Shown piece after piece: positions 23,851-32,563 of a stretch of 64,000 bases of DNA. Location: the NCBI GenBank assembly GCA_002021875.1, contig CP018627.1, positions 10,788,001 through 10,852,000 on the forward strand. The letters are read 5' to 3'. This stretch comes from Streptomyces hygroscopicus (GTDB taxonomy: Bacteria; Actinomycetota; Actinomycetes; Streptomycetales; Streptomycetaceae). The position numbers and the translations under genes were made by a program. The notes below the pieces were generated by a model. That model was not told where the DNA came from and ran no database searches. It saw nothing but the letters and a program-made list of their open reading frames with translations. Numbering within the stretch: the first letter of the stretch is position 1; the number at the start of each line of letters is the position of its first letter.

Positions 23851-24813
23851 GTGAACCACCCCGGGACCAGAACTCGGCCGCGCATCGCCGCGCTGACGCT
23901 GCTGTCACTCCTGGCGCTGACCGCCTGCGGTGGCTCCGGTGGCACGGACGGCACGACGCCGGCGGGAGCCCAGGCCTCTCCCGCGCCGACCGACGACCCG
24001 GTCGCCGCCGTACGGAAGGTGGACTCCGTCGCCGCCCTGCTGCCCGACGACGTCGCCAGGTCCGGCACCCTGAGGATAGGCAGCTCGATCGGGTTCCCGC
24101 CGGGCGCGTACTACCCGAACGGCTCGGACAAGAAGCCCGCGGGCCAGGACATCGACATCGCCGACGCGGTGGCCAAGGTGCTCGGCGTCAGGCTGGAACG
24201 CCAGGACGCCTCCTTCGAGACGATCCTGCCCGCCCTCGGCAGCGGCAAGTTCGACGTGGGCACCGGCAACTTCGGCGTGACCGCCGAGCGTCTGAAGACC
24301 ATCGACTTCGTCACCTATATCAACGACGGCCAGGGCTTCGCGGTCAAGAAGGGCGGCACGGCGCTCAGCCGGAAGGTCACCGATCTGACCGAGCTGTGCG
24401 GGCTGACCATCGGCACCGGGGCCGGCACCACCTTCGAGGCGACCCTCACCCGGCAGAAGGGGGTGTGCGCCAAGGCCGGGAAGAAGCCGTACGACGTGAA
24501 GGTCTACGCGGAAAACGGAGCCGTCCTCACGGCCCTGCAGCAAGGCCGCATCGACGTCGTCATGTCCACCATCAACGGACTGCGGTACCAAGCGGCCCAG
24601 TCCGCCGCCCATACCTCCTTCCTCGGCGAGTACCACCGCCTCGACGTCGGTTTCGCCTTCAAGAAGGGCTCTCCGCTCACCCGCGCCTTCCAGGCCGCCG
24701 TCAACGAGTTGATCGAGAACGGCACATACGCCCGGATCCTCAAGAAGTGGGGCACCAGCGCCTCCGCGATCGACGCGTCGCGGATCAACCCGCCCGAACA
24801 CACCCAAGGGTGA
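23851..24813 (+). CDS. Amino-acid-type ABC transporter solute-binding lipoprotein
   Basis: The protein has 320 aa with a GTG start at 23851. The lipoprotein signal has a charged start (RTRPR), a hydrophobic stretch and the lipobox LTAC, giving an acylated Cys near residue 25. The mature part is a PBPb type 2 periplasmic-binding fold: GTLRIGSSIGFPPGAYYPNG, FETILPALGSGKFDV and RIDVVMSTINGL. An Ala/Pro/Thr linker follows the lipobox. It lies 70 bp after the SsuD-like gene and probably works with the permease at 20950-21954. Confidence 0.87.
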   Translation: MNHPGTRTRPRIAALTLLSLLALTACGGSGGTDGTTPAGAQASPAPTDDPVAAVRKVDSVAALLPDDVARSGTLRIGSSIGFPPGAYYPNGSDKKPAGQDIDIADAVAKVLGVRLERQDASFETILPALGSGKFDVGTGNFGVTAERLKTIDFVTYINDGQGFAVKKGGTALSRKVTDLTELCGLTIGTGAGTTFEATLTRQKGVCAKAGKKPYDVKVYAENGAVLTALQQGRIDVVMSTINGLRYQAAQSAAHTSFLGEYHRLDVGFAFKKGSPLTRAFQAAVNELIENGTYARILKKWGTSASAIDASRINPPEHTQG

Positions 24814-25012
24814 GCAAGGACCCGACGATGGGACCCTCACGGATCCTCCGTCGCCACACCGCCACCGCCACCGCCACCGCCTCGTCCGGAGTCGGGCGCG
24901 CGGTGGGCCACTAGCCGCGCGTTGCCGGCGCTGCTATAACCAAGGGCGTCTTGAATCGTTTTACTCCCTGGCGGTGGCAATCGGGCGATGCCCATGGCGA
25001 GAGGTGCTCGAC
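24814..25012. other. Short intergenic region with hexanucleotide repeat
   Basis: About four copies of ACCGCC occur in a row near 24858-24881. An AT-richer stretch at 24930-24965 (CTATAACC ... GAATCGTTTTACTC) is the likely promoter area of the rhamnosidase gene. Nothing else is recognised. Confidence 0.4.
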
Positions 25013-27730
25013 GTGCTCCGACGCAGCGGTTCCGCACCGGCCCAAGGCGTTCTCGCACTCCTTGGCGCCGCCGTGCTCCTGGCCACGGCGCTGGTCACCG
25101 GCAACCCGGCTGCCGCCGTGGACAGCGGACTCCATGTCCGTGGCGCCACCGTCGATGGCCGGGCCGATCCGCTCGGAGTCGACGCCGCTCGCCCTCTGCT
25201 GGGATGGAAGCTGCACACCGAGTCGCGCGACGTCGTGCAGTCGGCCTACCGGATCCTGGTCTCCACGTCCGCCGAGCAGTTGGCGCACAACCACGGCAAC
25301 GTCTGGGACAGCGGCAGACGGCGCTCCGACGAGTCCGTGGGGGTGCCCTACGGCGGTCGGCGGCTCGCGCCCCGCACCCGCTACTACTGGAAGGTTCGCG
25401 TCTGGGACGGTCAGGGCAGGGCGTCGACGTGGAGTGCCCCCTCCTCGTGGGAGACGGCGCTGCGCGCCCCCGAGGACTGGGCGGGTGCGCGATGGATCGG
25501 CCCGTCTGATCCGAAGGCCGGGGCTCCTCTGCTGCGCAAGGAGTTCTCCCTGGACAAGAAGGTGGCCGGCGCGCGTGTTTACGTGGCCGGTCTCGGCTTC
25601 CACGAGCTGCGCCTCAACGGTGCGAAGGTCGGCGACCGTGTCCTCGCACCGGCGAACACGCCCTACGACCGGCGGGTGCTGTACGACACGTACGACGTGA
25701 CCAAGGAACTGCGCAAGGGCGGCAACACCGTGGGGCTGTGGCTGGGCCACGGCTACGGGGAGAACTTCAGCCGGTACGGCTTCCGTTGGAACGGCCGGCG
25801 GCAGGCTGTCATGCTGCTCGACGTCACCTTCACCGACGGTACTCGGCGTCGCCTCACCACCGACCCGTCCTGGACGTGGTCCATCGGGCCGATCACCGCG
25901 GACGACCTGTACGACGGTGAGTCCTACGACGCCCGGAAGGAACAGGACGGCTGGGACGAGCCGGGCTTCGACGACCGTTCCTGGGACAACGTGTCGATGG
26001 TCGACGCGCCGCGGGGCTCACCGCGGTCCGACACCATGCCGCCGCTGCGAGTGACGGACACCCTGAGGCCGCGGAAGGTGACCGAGATCCGACCGGGCAC
26101 CTACGTCTACGACTTCGGCCAGAACATCGCCGGCTGGGCGCGCCTGAGTGCCAAGGGCGAGACCGGTACGCGCATCACCATGCGTACGGCCGAGGAGCTC
26201 AACGCCGACGGCACACTGGACACCGCCACCAATCGGGACGCCGCGGCGACCGACACCTTCACCCTCGCGGGGACGGGCCGCCGCGAGACCTATGAACCGC
26301 GCTTCACCTATCACGGCTTCCGCTACCTGGAGGTCGCCGGATCTCCCGGGACGGCGGACCTCGGGGACGTGCGCGCACGCGTCGTCCACGCGGATGTGGC
26401 TTCCACCGGCGCCTTCACCTCCTCCAGCGAGGATCTCAACCGCATCTGGAAGAACAACCGCTGGAGCATTCTCAACAACTCCATGAGCACGCCCACCGAT
26501 ACGCCGGTGCGCGACGAGCGCACCCCTCCCGCGATGGACGTCCAGGCCTACCGGGACGCGGCGACGCGCGAATTCGGCATGGATGGCTTCTACGCGAAGT
26601 ATCTGCAGGACCTGCCGCCGGGCACCGCGCTGCCCTCCGACGACGTCAAGGCGCAGTACCCCGACATGGCAGGCGGTCAGGTCACCCTGGCCTGGACGCT
26701 GTACGAGCAGTACCGCGACCGGGACGTGCTGGAGACGGCCTATCCGGACATGAAGCGGTTCGTGGACCGCAATGCCACCGAGGTCCCCGGCCTCATCTGG
26801 CCCGCGGACAAGGGCTTCGGCGACTGGTGCCCGCCCGATCACGGGCCGCAGGCCAACGACGGCATGGGCAGCCCCACCGCCGGGGACTGCACCAGCGAGG
26901 TCTCCCTGGTCAACACCGCCCTCTCCTACCAGCAGGCTCGGGCCGCGGCGAAGGCCGCGGGAGTCCTCGGGCACCGGCGGGACGCGCGCCACTTCGAGTC
27001 CCTGGCAGGCCGCATCAAGAACGCGTTCAACACGCACTTCCTCAACGAAGCCGGTGACACGTACGGCAGCGGACGCCAGGTGACCAGCATCCTCCCGCTG
27101 GCGTTCGGGCTGGTGCCCGCCGACAAGGTCGCCGATGTCGGCGACCAGCTCGCCCGGACCATCGTCGAGCACGACGCCCGGCACCTGGACACCGGCATCT
27201 TCGGCACCCGCTACCTGGTCGACGCGCTGGCCCGCACCGGGCGGACCGACTTGGCGATGACCATGCTCCACCAACGCACGTATCCCGGCTTCGGCTTCCA
27301 GCTCGCCAAGGGGGCCACCACCACCTGGGAACAGTGGCTCTACCGCTCCTCGATGGAAACCCACGACCACGCGATGTTCGCCGGTATCAACACCTCGCTG
27401 TACACCGTTCTGTCGGGGATCCGGCCCACCGAGCCCGGGTACCGTACGATCGCGGTCGAGCCACGGATCCCCGGCTCCCTCGACCAGGTGTCCGCCTCAC
27501 AGGAGACCGTGCGTGGTCGCGTCGCCGCCGGTTGGAAGAAGACGGGGGACACCCTGCGACTGACCGTCACCATCCCGGCCAACAGCCGCGCGGTGGTGCG
27601 GGTGCCTCTGACGCACCGTGATGACCGGGTCCAGGCCCCGACCGACGTGCGGAAGATCCGGGCGACCGGCGAAGCGGTCTCGTACCGGGTCGGCTCCGGA
27701 ACGTGGACGTTCACCGTTCACGCCCGGTGA
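25013..27730 (+). CDS. Secreted alpha-L-rhamnosidase, GH78
   Basis: The protein has 905 aa. I chose the GTG at 25013, with GAGAGG upstream; a GTG at 24974 is in frame. The signal peptide has Arg-Arg, then GVLALLGAAVLLATALV and a likely cut after NPAAA. Accessory beta domains (~residues 35-430) precede the (alpha/alpha)6 barrel. Catalytic-region motifs are TPTDTPVRDERTPPAMDVQA, KGFGDWCPP, TTTWEQW and SSMETHDHAMFAG, so both candidate acidic residues are present. It removes terminal alpha-L-rhamnose from plant glycosides or polysaccharides outside the cell. It stands between the two sugar modules. Confidence 0.9.
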   Translation: MLRRSGSAPAQGVLALLGAAVLLATALVTGNPAAAVDSGLHVRGATVDGRADPLGVDAARPLLGWKLHTESRDVVQSAYRILVSTSAEQLAHNHGNVWDSGRRRSDESVGVPYGGRRLAPRTRYYWKVRVWDGQGRASTWSAPSSWETALRAPEDWAGARWIGPSDPKAGAPLLRKEFSLDKKVAGARVYVAGLGFHELRLNGAKVGDRVLAPANTPYDRRVLYDTYDVTKELRKGGNTVGLWLGHGYGENFSRYGFRWNGRRQAVMLLDVTFTDGTRRRLTTDPSWTWSIGPITADDLYDGESYDARKEQDGWDEPGFDDRSWDNVSMVDAPRGSPRSDTMPPLRVTDTLRPRKVTEIRPGTYVYDFGQNIAGWARLSAKGETGTRITMRTAEELNADGTLDTATNRDAAATDTFTLAGTGRRETYEPRFTYHGFRYLEVAGSPGTADLGDVRARVVHADVASTGAFTSSSEDLNRIWKNNRWSILNNSMSTPTDTPVRDERTPPAMDVQAYRDAATREFGMDGFYAKYLQDLPPGTALPSDDVKAQYPDMAGGQVTLAWTLYEQYRDRDVLETAYPDMKRFVDRNATEVPGLIWPADKGFGDWCPPDHGPQANDGMGSPTAGDCTSEVSLVNTALSYQQARAAAKAAGVLGHRRDARHFESLAGRIKNAFNTHFLNEAGDTYGSGRQVTSILPLAFGLVPADKVADVGDQLARTIVEHDARHLDTGIFGTRYLVDALARTGRTDLAMTMLHQRTYPGFGFQLAKGATTTWEQWLYRSSMETHDHAMFAGINTSLYTVLSGIRPTEPGYRTIAVEPRIPGSLDQVSASQETVRGRVAAGWKKTGDTLRLTVTIPANSRAVVRVPLTHRDDRVQAPTDVRKIRATGEAVSYRVGSGTWTFTVHAR

Positions 27731-27890
27731 CGAAATGATCAACCAGCTCATTGACCTGGTCGTTGCGTGCCAGGAAGCGGAAGGTGTTCCCCGTCGCCTG
27801 GAACAGGAAGTACCACGCGTCCTGCCCCTCGGTTCGGGTGCTGTCGGTGGTGAAGCGGAGGGTTTTGGCGAGTCCCGTACAGCTTGTTCC
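27711..27890 (-). pseudogene. C-terminal remnant of an unrecognised protein
   Basis: The frame ending at 27711 reads KTLRFTTDSTRTEGQDAWYF, LFQATGNTFRFLARNDQVNE and a last LVDHFVTGRER. Its codons have strongly G/C third positions as in real genes here, and its amino-acid composition is natural. Upstream the same frame runs into low-quality sequence overlapping the next gene, and I find no credible start. I do not recognise the family. It overlaps the rhamnosidase stop by 20 bp. It looks like the surviving tail of a gene truncated when module B was joined. Confidence 0.4.
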
Positions 27891-27939
27891 TGGAGGGCCC
27901 GAGCCGCGGCGGCGTATTTCCGCGCGCCGGGCGAGAACG

Positions 27940-28884
27940 TCATCGAGGCCCGGTCCGCATCTCCAGCACCACCTTTCCCCAGGGGTGGCCGGTCTCGACC
28001 GCCCGGAGGGCGGACGGGGCCTCGGCGAAGGGGAAGATCTCCCGGACGTGGGGGCGGAGCCCACCGTCCTGGACTCGGCGGGCGAGCTCGCCGAGGGTCT
28101 GCGCCCGGTTGCCGCGGGACAGCGGCCGGGCGCCGAAGCGGGCCGCGGTGTCCGGACCGGCGACGGTAAGGACACGGCAGTCAGGGGACATCAGGGCGGA
28201 GACCGTGTCCAGGGCGTCGCCGCCCACCAGGTCCAGCACGGCGTCGGCCCCATTCGGAAGCGCGGCGGCCAGCCGGTCCGCGGTGTCATCGCTGTCGTAC
28301 GGAACGGGTGTGGCACCCAGGGACGCCACGAAATCCCGCTTCGCGCGAGACGCGGTTCCAACCACCGACACCCCCTCCGACGTGGCGAGTTGGGCCGCCG
28401 CCACTCCCACCCCGCCACCGACGCCCAGGATCAGCAGGGTCTCCCCGGCGGTCATGTCGAGCCCGCGCACGGAGTCGTACGCGGTCCCCGCCGCCACGGG
28501 GAGGGCCGCCGCATCGGTGAAGGACAGCCCCTCCGGTTTCGGGATCGTGAAGTCGGCGGTCAGGACGGCATGGGTCGCGTAGCCGCCGCAGCCGCGCGCA
28601 CTGCTGCCGAACACCGCGTCCCCGACGGCGAATCCCTCCACTCCCGGGCCGAGTTCCACCACCACCCCGGCCGCCTCGCGCCCGAACACCGCCGGGAGGT
28701 CGAGCGGAAGGAACGACCGGTGCATTCCCTCGCGCACCTTCCAGTCGACCGGATTGACGCCTGCGGCGTGGACCTCGATCAGCAGTTCCCCCGGCCCGGG
28801 GGAGGGGAGCGGAAGGTCCAGGAAGCGCTCCACGTCCGCGCCGCCGTATGCCGTGAATCCGTAGGCATCCGTCACGGTCGTCAT
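27940..28884 (-). CDS. Quinone-oxidoreductase-like MDR (zinc-independent alcohol dehydrogenase family)
   Basis: The protein has 314 aa from the ATG at 28884, which overlaps the ATPase stop (ATGA). The GroES-like N-terminal part contains ELLIEVHAAGVNPVDWKVREG, and the NADPH-binding part LILGVGGGVGVAAAQLA. The zinc-ligand cysteine cluster is absent, so it belongs to the quinone reductase/enoyl reductase branch. It is the last gene of the Opp-type transporter operon. It may process the imported compound or its aldehyde or quinone product. Confidence 0.83.
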   Translation of the reverse strand: MTTVTDAYGFTAYGGADVERFLDLPLPSPGPGELLIEVHAAGVNPVDWKVREGMHRSFLPLDLPAVFGREAAGVVVELGPGVEGFAVGDAVFGSSARGCGGYATHAVLTADFTIPKPEGLSFTDAAALPVAAGTAYDSVRGLDMTAGETLLILGVGGGVGVAAAQLATSEGVSVVGTASRAKRDFVASLGATPVPYDSDDTADRLAAALPNGADAVLDLVGGDALDTVSALMSPDCRVLTVAGPDTAARFGARPLSRGNRAQTLGELARRVQDGGLRPHVREIFPFAEAPSALRAVETGHPWGKVVLEMRTGPR

Positions 28885-29750
28885 TCCGCCCCCACGGACT
28901 TGAGGTTCCGGCGCCGCTCCCGGCGTTCCCGCTGGCGTGCCGGGTCCGGTACGGGGGCGGCGAGCATGAGCCGCCGCGTATAGGGGTCCCGCGGGCCGCT
29001 GGTCACGGCCGTGGCCTCCCCCGTCTCCACGATCCGGCCGCCGTACATCACGGCCACGCGATGGCTGACACACCGCACCACCGACAGATCGTGGGTGATG
29101 AACAGATAGGCCACGCCGGTGCGCTCCTGGATCTCCACGAACAGTTCCAGGACCCGCGCCTGGGTGGACAGGTCCAGCGCGCTGACCGGTTCGTCGCACA
29201 CGATCAGCCGCGGGTCGCGGCACAGGGCCCGGGCGATCGCGACGCGCTGGCGCTGCCCGCCGGAGAACTCCCGTGGCAGCCGGTGCGCGGCGTCGGCCGG
29301 CAGCCGCACCTGGTCGAGCAGCCCGCGGACCCGCTCCTCGGCCGCGGCGCGGGAGGTGCCCGAGACCAGCAGGGGCTCGGCGAGGATGTCGCCCACGGTC
29401 ATCGCCGGGTTCAGCGAGGTGTAGGGGTCCTGGAAGACGACCTGGATCTCGGCGCTGAGCGCACGCCGCTCGCGCGCGCTCAGCCGTGAGATCACCTGGC
29501 CCGCATAGCGGATCTCGCCCTCGGCCACCGGGGCGAGTCCGAGCACCGCACGCCCGAGCGTCGTCTTGCCCGAGCCGGATTCGCCGACCAGCCCCACCGT
29601 CTCACCGGGCCGGATGTCCAGGGAGACGCCGTGCAGGGCCCGGAACGGCTGCCCGCGCCGGCTCTTGGCGGCGTACTCCACCACCACGCCGTCGACTTCG
29701 AGCATGTTGCCCGGCACCGGTGCCGGTGTATGTGTCGCTGTCGTACTCAT
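28881..29750 (-). CDS. Opp/Dpp-type ABC transporter ATPase (OppF-like)
   Basis: The protein has 289 aa. Walker A is GLVGESGSGKTTLGRAVLG, the Q-loop region FQDPYTSLNPAMTVG, the signature FSGGQRQRVAIARAL and Walker B LIVCDEPVSALD. The C-terminal RDPYTRRLMLAAPVPDP matches the oligopeptide/nickel importer OppF/DppF extension. It couples by 4-bp overlaps to the permease-ATPase fusion upstream and the MDR gene downstream. With the fusion's ATPase half it makes the expected pair of nucleotide-binding subunits. Confidence 0.9.
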   Translation of the reverse strand: MSTTATHTPAPVPGNMLEVDGVVVEYAAKSRRGQPFRALHGVSLDIRPGETVGLVGESGSGKTTLGRAVLGLAPVAEGEIRYAGQVISRLSARERRALSAEIQVVFQDPYTSLNPAMTVGDILAEPLLVSGTSRAAAEERVRGLLDQVRLPADAAHRLPREFSGGQRQRVAIARALCRDPRLIVCDEPVSALDLSTQARVLELFVEIQERTGVAYLFITHDLSVVRCVSHRVAVMYGGRIVETGEATAVTSGPRDPYTRRLMLAAPVPDPARQRERRERRRNLKSVGAE

Positions 29751-31543
29751 ACCGTCTCCTGGAGGGGGCCGCTCGTCGCGGGAGTTCGCAGGGGAGCGCG
29801 GGGCGGGGCGTCCTCCAGCGTCGAGTCCAGCAGCATGCGGGTGTACTCGTGCCGCGGCTCGGCGAACAGCTTCTCGGCCGGGGCGGTCTCGACGACCTGG
29901 CCGGTGCGCATGACGACCACGCGGTCGCAGATGTCCGCGACCACCCCGAAGTTGTGCGTCACCAGGATCAGCCCCATCTCCCGCTCCCGCTGCAACTCCC
30001 TCAGCAAATCCAGGACTTCGGCCTGGACGGTGACATCCAGCGCCGTGGTGGGCTCGTCCGCGATCAGCAGTTCGGGGTCGCAGGAGACGGCGCCCGCGAT
30101 GAGGACCCGCTGGGCCATGCCGCCGGAGATCTGGTGCGGATAGGCGTGGTAGACGCGCTCCGGCTCGGCGATGCCGACCCGTTCCAGCAGGGCCAGGGCC
30201 TTCTCCCGCGCCTCCCGCGCGGTCAGCTTCAGATGCGCCCGCATCGGGTCGGTGAGCTGGGTGCCGATGCGGAAGGCCGGATCGAGGTTGGACATCGGCT
30301 CCTGGGGGACGTAGGCGATGCGGCAGCCCCGCAGCGCGTTCCGCTCCTTGCGGCCGAGCCCCCGCAGATCGCGGCCGTCGAAGCTGAGCCGGTCGGCCTC
30401 GCTCCGGCCTTCCGGGGGCAGCAGCCCGAGGATGGCGAACGCCGTCTGACTCTTGCCGGAACCCGACTCGCCCACCAGACCGACCACCTCACCGCGGCGC
30501 ACGGTGAGCGACACCCCGTCCACCACGGTGCGCTCGCCGTCGCGAGTGGCGTAGGTGACCCGCAGGTCCTCGACGGCGAGGAGGCTGTCGTCGTCGGCCG
30601 GACCGGGGGTGTTCGCCGGGGCCGCCGCGGGACGCGGGCGCCGCCGGGCCGCCGGGCCGGGCGTGTCCAGGAGCGCGTCGCGCAGGGCGTTGGCGAGCAG
30701 GCCGAGCGTCGCCACGGTGATCACGATCGCCAGGCCCGGGGCCACCAGCAAGGTGGGCTTGGTGTACAGGTTGGCGAACGCCTCGTTGAGCATCGCGCCC
30801 CAGCTGGCCTGCCCGGCCGAGCCGAGGCCGAGGAATTCGATGCCCGCCTGGATGACGACGGCCACGCCGAACATCTGCGCCGACTGGATGATGGTGGGTG
30901 CCTGCACCACCGGCAGGATGTGCCGCCGCACGATACGGGTGTCGCCGAGTCCGCTGACGCGGGCGGCGTCGACGTACAGCTCCTCGCGCACCGAGGTGAC
31001 GGAGGCCCGCACGAGGCGGAAGACGCCGGGGGCGAGGATGAGGCCGAGTACCGCCATCGTCGAGTTGGTGTCGGGGCCGATCGCGGCGATGGAGACCAGC
31101 AGCACCATGATGGCGGGCGCGGCCATGACGAGACTCGCCACCCAGCTCACGACGGCGTCGAGCCGGCCCCGGTAGTAGCCGGCGAGCAGCCCGGCCGGAA
31201 CACCGATCAGCAGGGCGACCGCCACGGCGATGAACCCGCCCAGCAGGCTGACCCGGCCGCCGTGGAGCAGCCGCGCGAGCACATCCCGTCCGACGCTGTC
31301 GGCGCCGAGGAGGTGACCGCCGCCGGGCGGGGCGAAGGCGTCGTCCAGGGTGGAGCGGGTGAGACTGGCCGAGGTGAGCAGGGGCGCGAACACACTGGCC
31401 GCGACGATGAGGGCCAGCAGGACCAGGCACACCACCGCCACCCGGTTGTGCAGCAGACGTCTCAGCGGACGGCCGCGTCGGCGGGCGGTGCCCGGGGCGG
31501 AGTCGGGTGTGCCGCGGGTGTCGCGGCGTGTGGATTGCGTCAT
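29747..31543 (-). CDS. Fused Opp/Dpp permease (OppC) - ATPase (OppD)
   Basis: The protein has 598 aa from the ATG at 31543. The N-terminal half (~1-290) is a DppC-like permease: VFAPLLTSASL, HLLGADSVGRDVLARLLHGG, and the EAA loop YVDAARVSGLGDTRIVRRHI. After a Pro/Ala linker, the C-terminal half is an ATPase with GESGSGKSQTAFAILG, ISGGMAQRVLIAGAV and LLIADEPTTALDV. Fusions of this kind are known in actinobacteria and replace two separate genes. The start overlaps the preceding permease stop, so the operon is translationally coupled throughout. Confidence 0.9.
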   Translation of the reverse strand: MTQSTRRDTRGTPDSAPGTARRRGRPLRRLLHNRVAVVCLVLLALIVAASVFAPLLTSASLTRSTLDDAFAPPGGGHLLGADSVGRDVLARLLHGGRVSLLGGFIAVAVALLIGVPAGLLAGYYRGRLDAVVSWVASLVMAAPAIMVLLVSIAAIGPDTNSTMAVLGLILAPGVFRLVRASVTSVREELYVDAARVSGLGDTRIVRRHILPVVQAPTIIQSAQMFGVAVVIQAGIEFLGLGSAGQASWGAMLNEAFANLYTKPTLLVAPGLAIVITVATLGLLANALRDALLDTPGPAARRRPRPAAAPANTPGPADDDSLLAVEDLRVTYATRDGERTVVDGVSLTVRRGEVVGLVGESGSGKSQTAFAILGLLPPEGRSEADRLSFDGRDLRGLGRKERNALRGCRIAYVPQEPMSNLDPAFRIGTQLTDPMRAHLKLTAREAREKALALLERVGIAEPERVYHAYPHQISGGMAQRVLIAGAVSCDPELLIADEPTTALDVTVQAEVLDLLRELQREREMGLILVTHNFGVVADICDRVVVMRTGQVVETAPAEKLFAEPRHEYTRMLLDSTLEDAPPRAPLRTPATSGPLQETV

Positions 31544-32481
31544 CGGACACGAACCTTCGGATTGAGCCAGCCGTAGGCGAGGTCCACCAGCAGGTTGACC
31601 GCCACGACGATGAGGACGAGGTAGACCACGACGCCCATGACCAGCGGCGTGTCGCCGTTGACGGTCGCCGTCACCGCGGCGGAGCCCACTCCGGGAAGTC
31701 CGAAGACCTTCTCGATGACGACGGCGCCGCCGACCAGGGAGATGAACTGCAGGGAGAGCACGGTCAGCGCCGGGGGCGCCGCGTTGCGCAGCACGTGCCG
31801 GAAGAGCACCCGCCGCTCGCTCATCCCCCGGCTGCGCAGGGTGCGCACGAAGTCCTGGCGCAGTACGTCGATGACCGAGCCGCGCACCTGCTGGGCGGTG
31901 GCGGCGATGGCGCCGATGGCGAGTGAGACGGCGGGGAGGGTGATGGACTGGAGCCAGCCGGAGGGGGAGTCGGCCAGCGGTACGTATCCGGTCGCCGGGA
32001 GCCAGCGCAGTTGGACGGCGAGGGTGGCGGAGAGCATCAGCGCCATCAGGAAGCTCGGTACCGCGTAGCCGACGATCGCGGTCGCCTGCACCACACGGTC
32101 GAGCCATCCGCGCCGTACGGCGGCGGCGACACCGAGCACCACACTGAGGACGGTGGCCAGCAGGAGTCCGCCGACCACGATGGACAGGGACACCGGTGCC
32201 TTGAGCACCAGGCTTTCGGAGACGGAGTCACCGCCGAACCAGGAGGTCCCGAAGTCGCCCCGGACCGCGTGGGCCAGCCACTGTCCGTACTGCGCGATCC
32301 ACGGCCGGTCCAGGCCCAACTCGTGTTCTTTCGCGGCGATTTGTGCGGGCGTCGCCATATTGCCGGCGATGTTGCGCGCGGCGTCGGTCCCGGTGAGGCT
32401 CATCATCGCGAACGCCGTCGTCGCGAGCACATAGAGGAGCACCAGGCCGGCTGCGACGCGGCGCACGAGAAAGGTCAGCAT
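31540..32481 (-). CDS. Opp/Dpp-type ABC transporter permease (OppB-like)
   Basis: The protein has 313 aa with about six membrane segments. The N-terminal MLTFLVRRVAAGLVLLYVL and the following LGLDRPWIAQYGQWLAHAVR are the usual DppB opening. The EAA loop is DFVRTLRSRGMSERRVLFRH. It pairs with the fused permease to form the channel. Other members of this transporter class carry peptides, nickel, or plant-derived oligosaccharides and glycosides; the sugar-enzyme neighbours favour the last. Confidence 0.9.
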   Translation of the reverse strand: MLTFLVRRVAAGLVLLYVLATTAFAMMSLTGTDAARNIAGNMATPAQIAAKEHELGLDRPWIAQYGQWLAHAVRGDFGTSWFGGDSVSESLVLKAPVSLSIVVGGLLLATVLSVVLGVAAAVRRGWLDRVVQATAIVGYAVPSFLMALMLSATLAVQLRWLPATGYVPLADSPSGWLQSITLPAVSLAIGAIAATAQQVRGSVIDVLRQDFVRTLRSRGMSERRVLFRHVLRNAAPPALTVLSLQFISLVGGAVVIEKVFGLPGVGSAAVTATVNGDTPLVMGVVVYLVLIVVAVNLLVDLAYGWLNPKVRVR

Positions 32482-32563
32482 CGCGTTCTTTCCTTCTGCG
32501 TCGGCGGATGCGGGAGCTGTCGCGGACGGGGCGGGGCGGTGTGCGGTCCGCTCCGCCGTCGCG

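Noticed and set aside
24857..24885. ACCGCC repeats as a CRISPR-like or structured repeat
   Set aside because: Only about four 6-bp units with no spacers; a simple sequence repeat.
29486..31576. A 696-codon plus-strand frame opposite the Opp transporter genes
   Set aside because: It mirrors the permease-ATPase fusion and shows no motif of its own.
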